Assembly (NCBI RefSeq): GCF_004364645.1
Contig: NZ_SOAW01000001.1
Location: 2,232,001 to 2,296,000, forward strand
DNA from: Naumannella halotolerans
GTDB taxonomy: Bacteria; Actinomycetota; Actinomycetes; Propionibacteriales; Propionibacteriaceae
DNA length: 64,000 bases
Direction of reading: 5' to 3'
Of the stretch, positions 63,798 to 64,000 are shown one piece after another (position 1 is the stretch's first letter; every line of letters starts with the position of its first letter). The notes under the pieces were generated by a model. That model did no database searches. It had not been told where the DNA came from and was given only the letters and a program-made list of their open reading frames with translations. The translations under genes and the position numbers were made by a program.

Positions 63798-64000
63798 TCA
63801 GCCGCCGATCGCGGTGGTTCCGGCGAGCCGCTTCAGCAGATCGGCCGTGGGCGCCACCCCACCGTGGGTGACCACCTCGGTCCGTCCGCCACCCCCGTCT
63901 GCAGGGATCCGGCGCAGCGTCTGGGCCACCACCGCCGCCGAGGAGTCGAAGATCTCCACCCCGGGGAGGAGTGCCCGGATCCGGTCGGCGACCAGCGGAT
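63798..64000 (-). CDS. murI: Probable glutamate racemase, C-terminal fragment at window edge
   Basis: A minus-strand frame open from the window edge to TGA at 63798 encodes the last 66-67 residues of a protein. PLVADRIRALLPGVEIFDSSAAVV matches the C-terminal region of glutamate racemase, where the GCTHYPLL catalytic Cys would lie just outside the window. The enzyme makes D-glutamate for peptidoglycan. The fragment is too short to be certain; it lies 111 bp upstream of metY on the same strand. Confidence 0.5.
   Translation of the reverse strand, partial: PLVADRIRALLPGVEIFDSSAAVVAQTLRRIPADGGGGRTEVVTHGGVAPTADLLKRLAGTTAIGG

Overview
The window is 64 kb of very GC-rich DNA (mostly G/C third codon positions) from an actinobacterium. 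The gene families fit Propionibacteriales, most likely a Propionibacteriaceae relative, although no rRNA is present to settle this. They include a 14-gene nuo operon headed by a menJ-type reductase, MptB/GT87 polyprenol-mannose glycosyltransferases, an LctP/LldD lactate module and menaquinone genes. I see no tRNA, rRNA, CRISPR array, insertion sequence, integrase or phage gene. The window looks like an ordinary chromosomal backbone, and no intergenic gap exceeds about 260 bp.

Layout. 1-2036 (-): two tandem MptB-like mannosyltransferases, the first cut by the window edge. 2271-4629 (+): RarD-type transporter and an anchored acidic protein. 4681-6071: divergent arsR/arsM. 6204-9448 (-): PEP synthase with its regulatory kinase/phosphotransferase. 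9582-15868 (+): M13 peptidase, three tandem GT87 glycosyltransferases and a GNAT, all joined by 4-nt stop/start overlaps. 16053-21435: GntR regulator, lactate permease, FMN lactate dehydrogenase and amidase. 21457-39807 (-): menJ, nuoA-N and a polyprenyl diphosphate synthase. 39964-42636 (-): small unknown protein and an ABC transporter with a DUF6297-like permease. 42882-45565 (+): ubiE, a RecB-like nuclease and a small membrane protein. 45726-52341: poxB, menD and menC on -, divergent from menE and menA on +. 52434-54827: mobA, fdhD and a LysR regulator. 54944-57388 (+): mmsB-mmsA. 57517-62330: small membrane protein, FMN-barrel protein, nfeD-flotillin, phosphoribosyltransferase and rhomboid. 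62377-64000 (-): metY and the 3' end of a probable murI.

How the genes fit together. The dominant theme is menaquinone-linked respiration. Prenyl-tail synthesis (21457), ring and side-chain assembly (menD, menC, menE, menA, ubiE) and tail saturation (menJ) occur beside three quinone-reducing entry points: complex I, pyruvate:quinone oxidoreductase (poxB) and L-lactate dehydrogenase (lldD). PEP synthase and its regulator give the gluconeogenic exit from pyruvate that growth on lactate requires.

Non-coding structure. Most genes without a Shine-Dalgarno sequence have a TANNNT or CANNNT hexamer exactly 6 (sometimes 7) nt before the start codon, the signature of leaderless transcription. Gene boundaries carry many short tandem repeats of 5-18 bp, some including the upstream stop codon and some filling the leader just before the ribosome binding site. 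Two near-identically sized (77 and 78 bp) inverted-repeat elements sit between divergent promoter pairs. These three patterns are the least explained features here.
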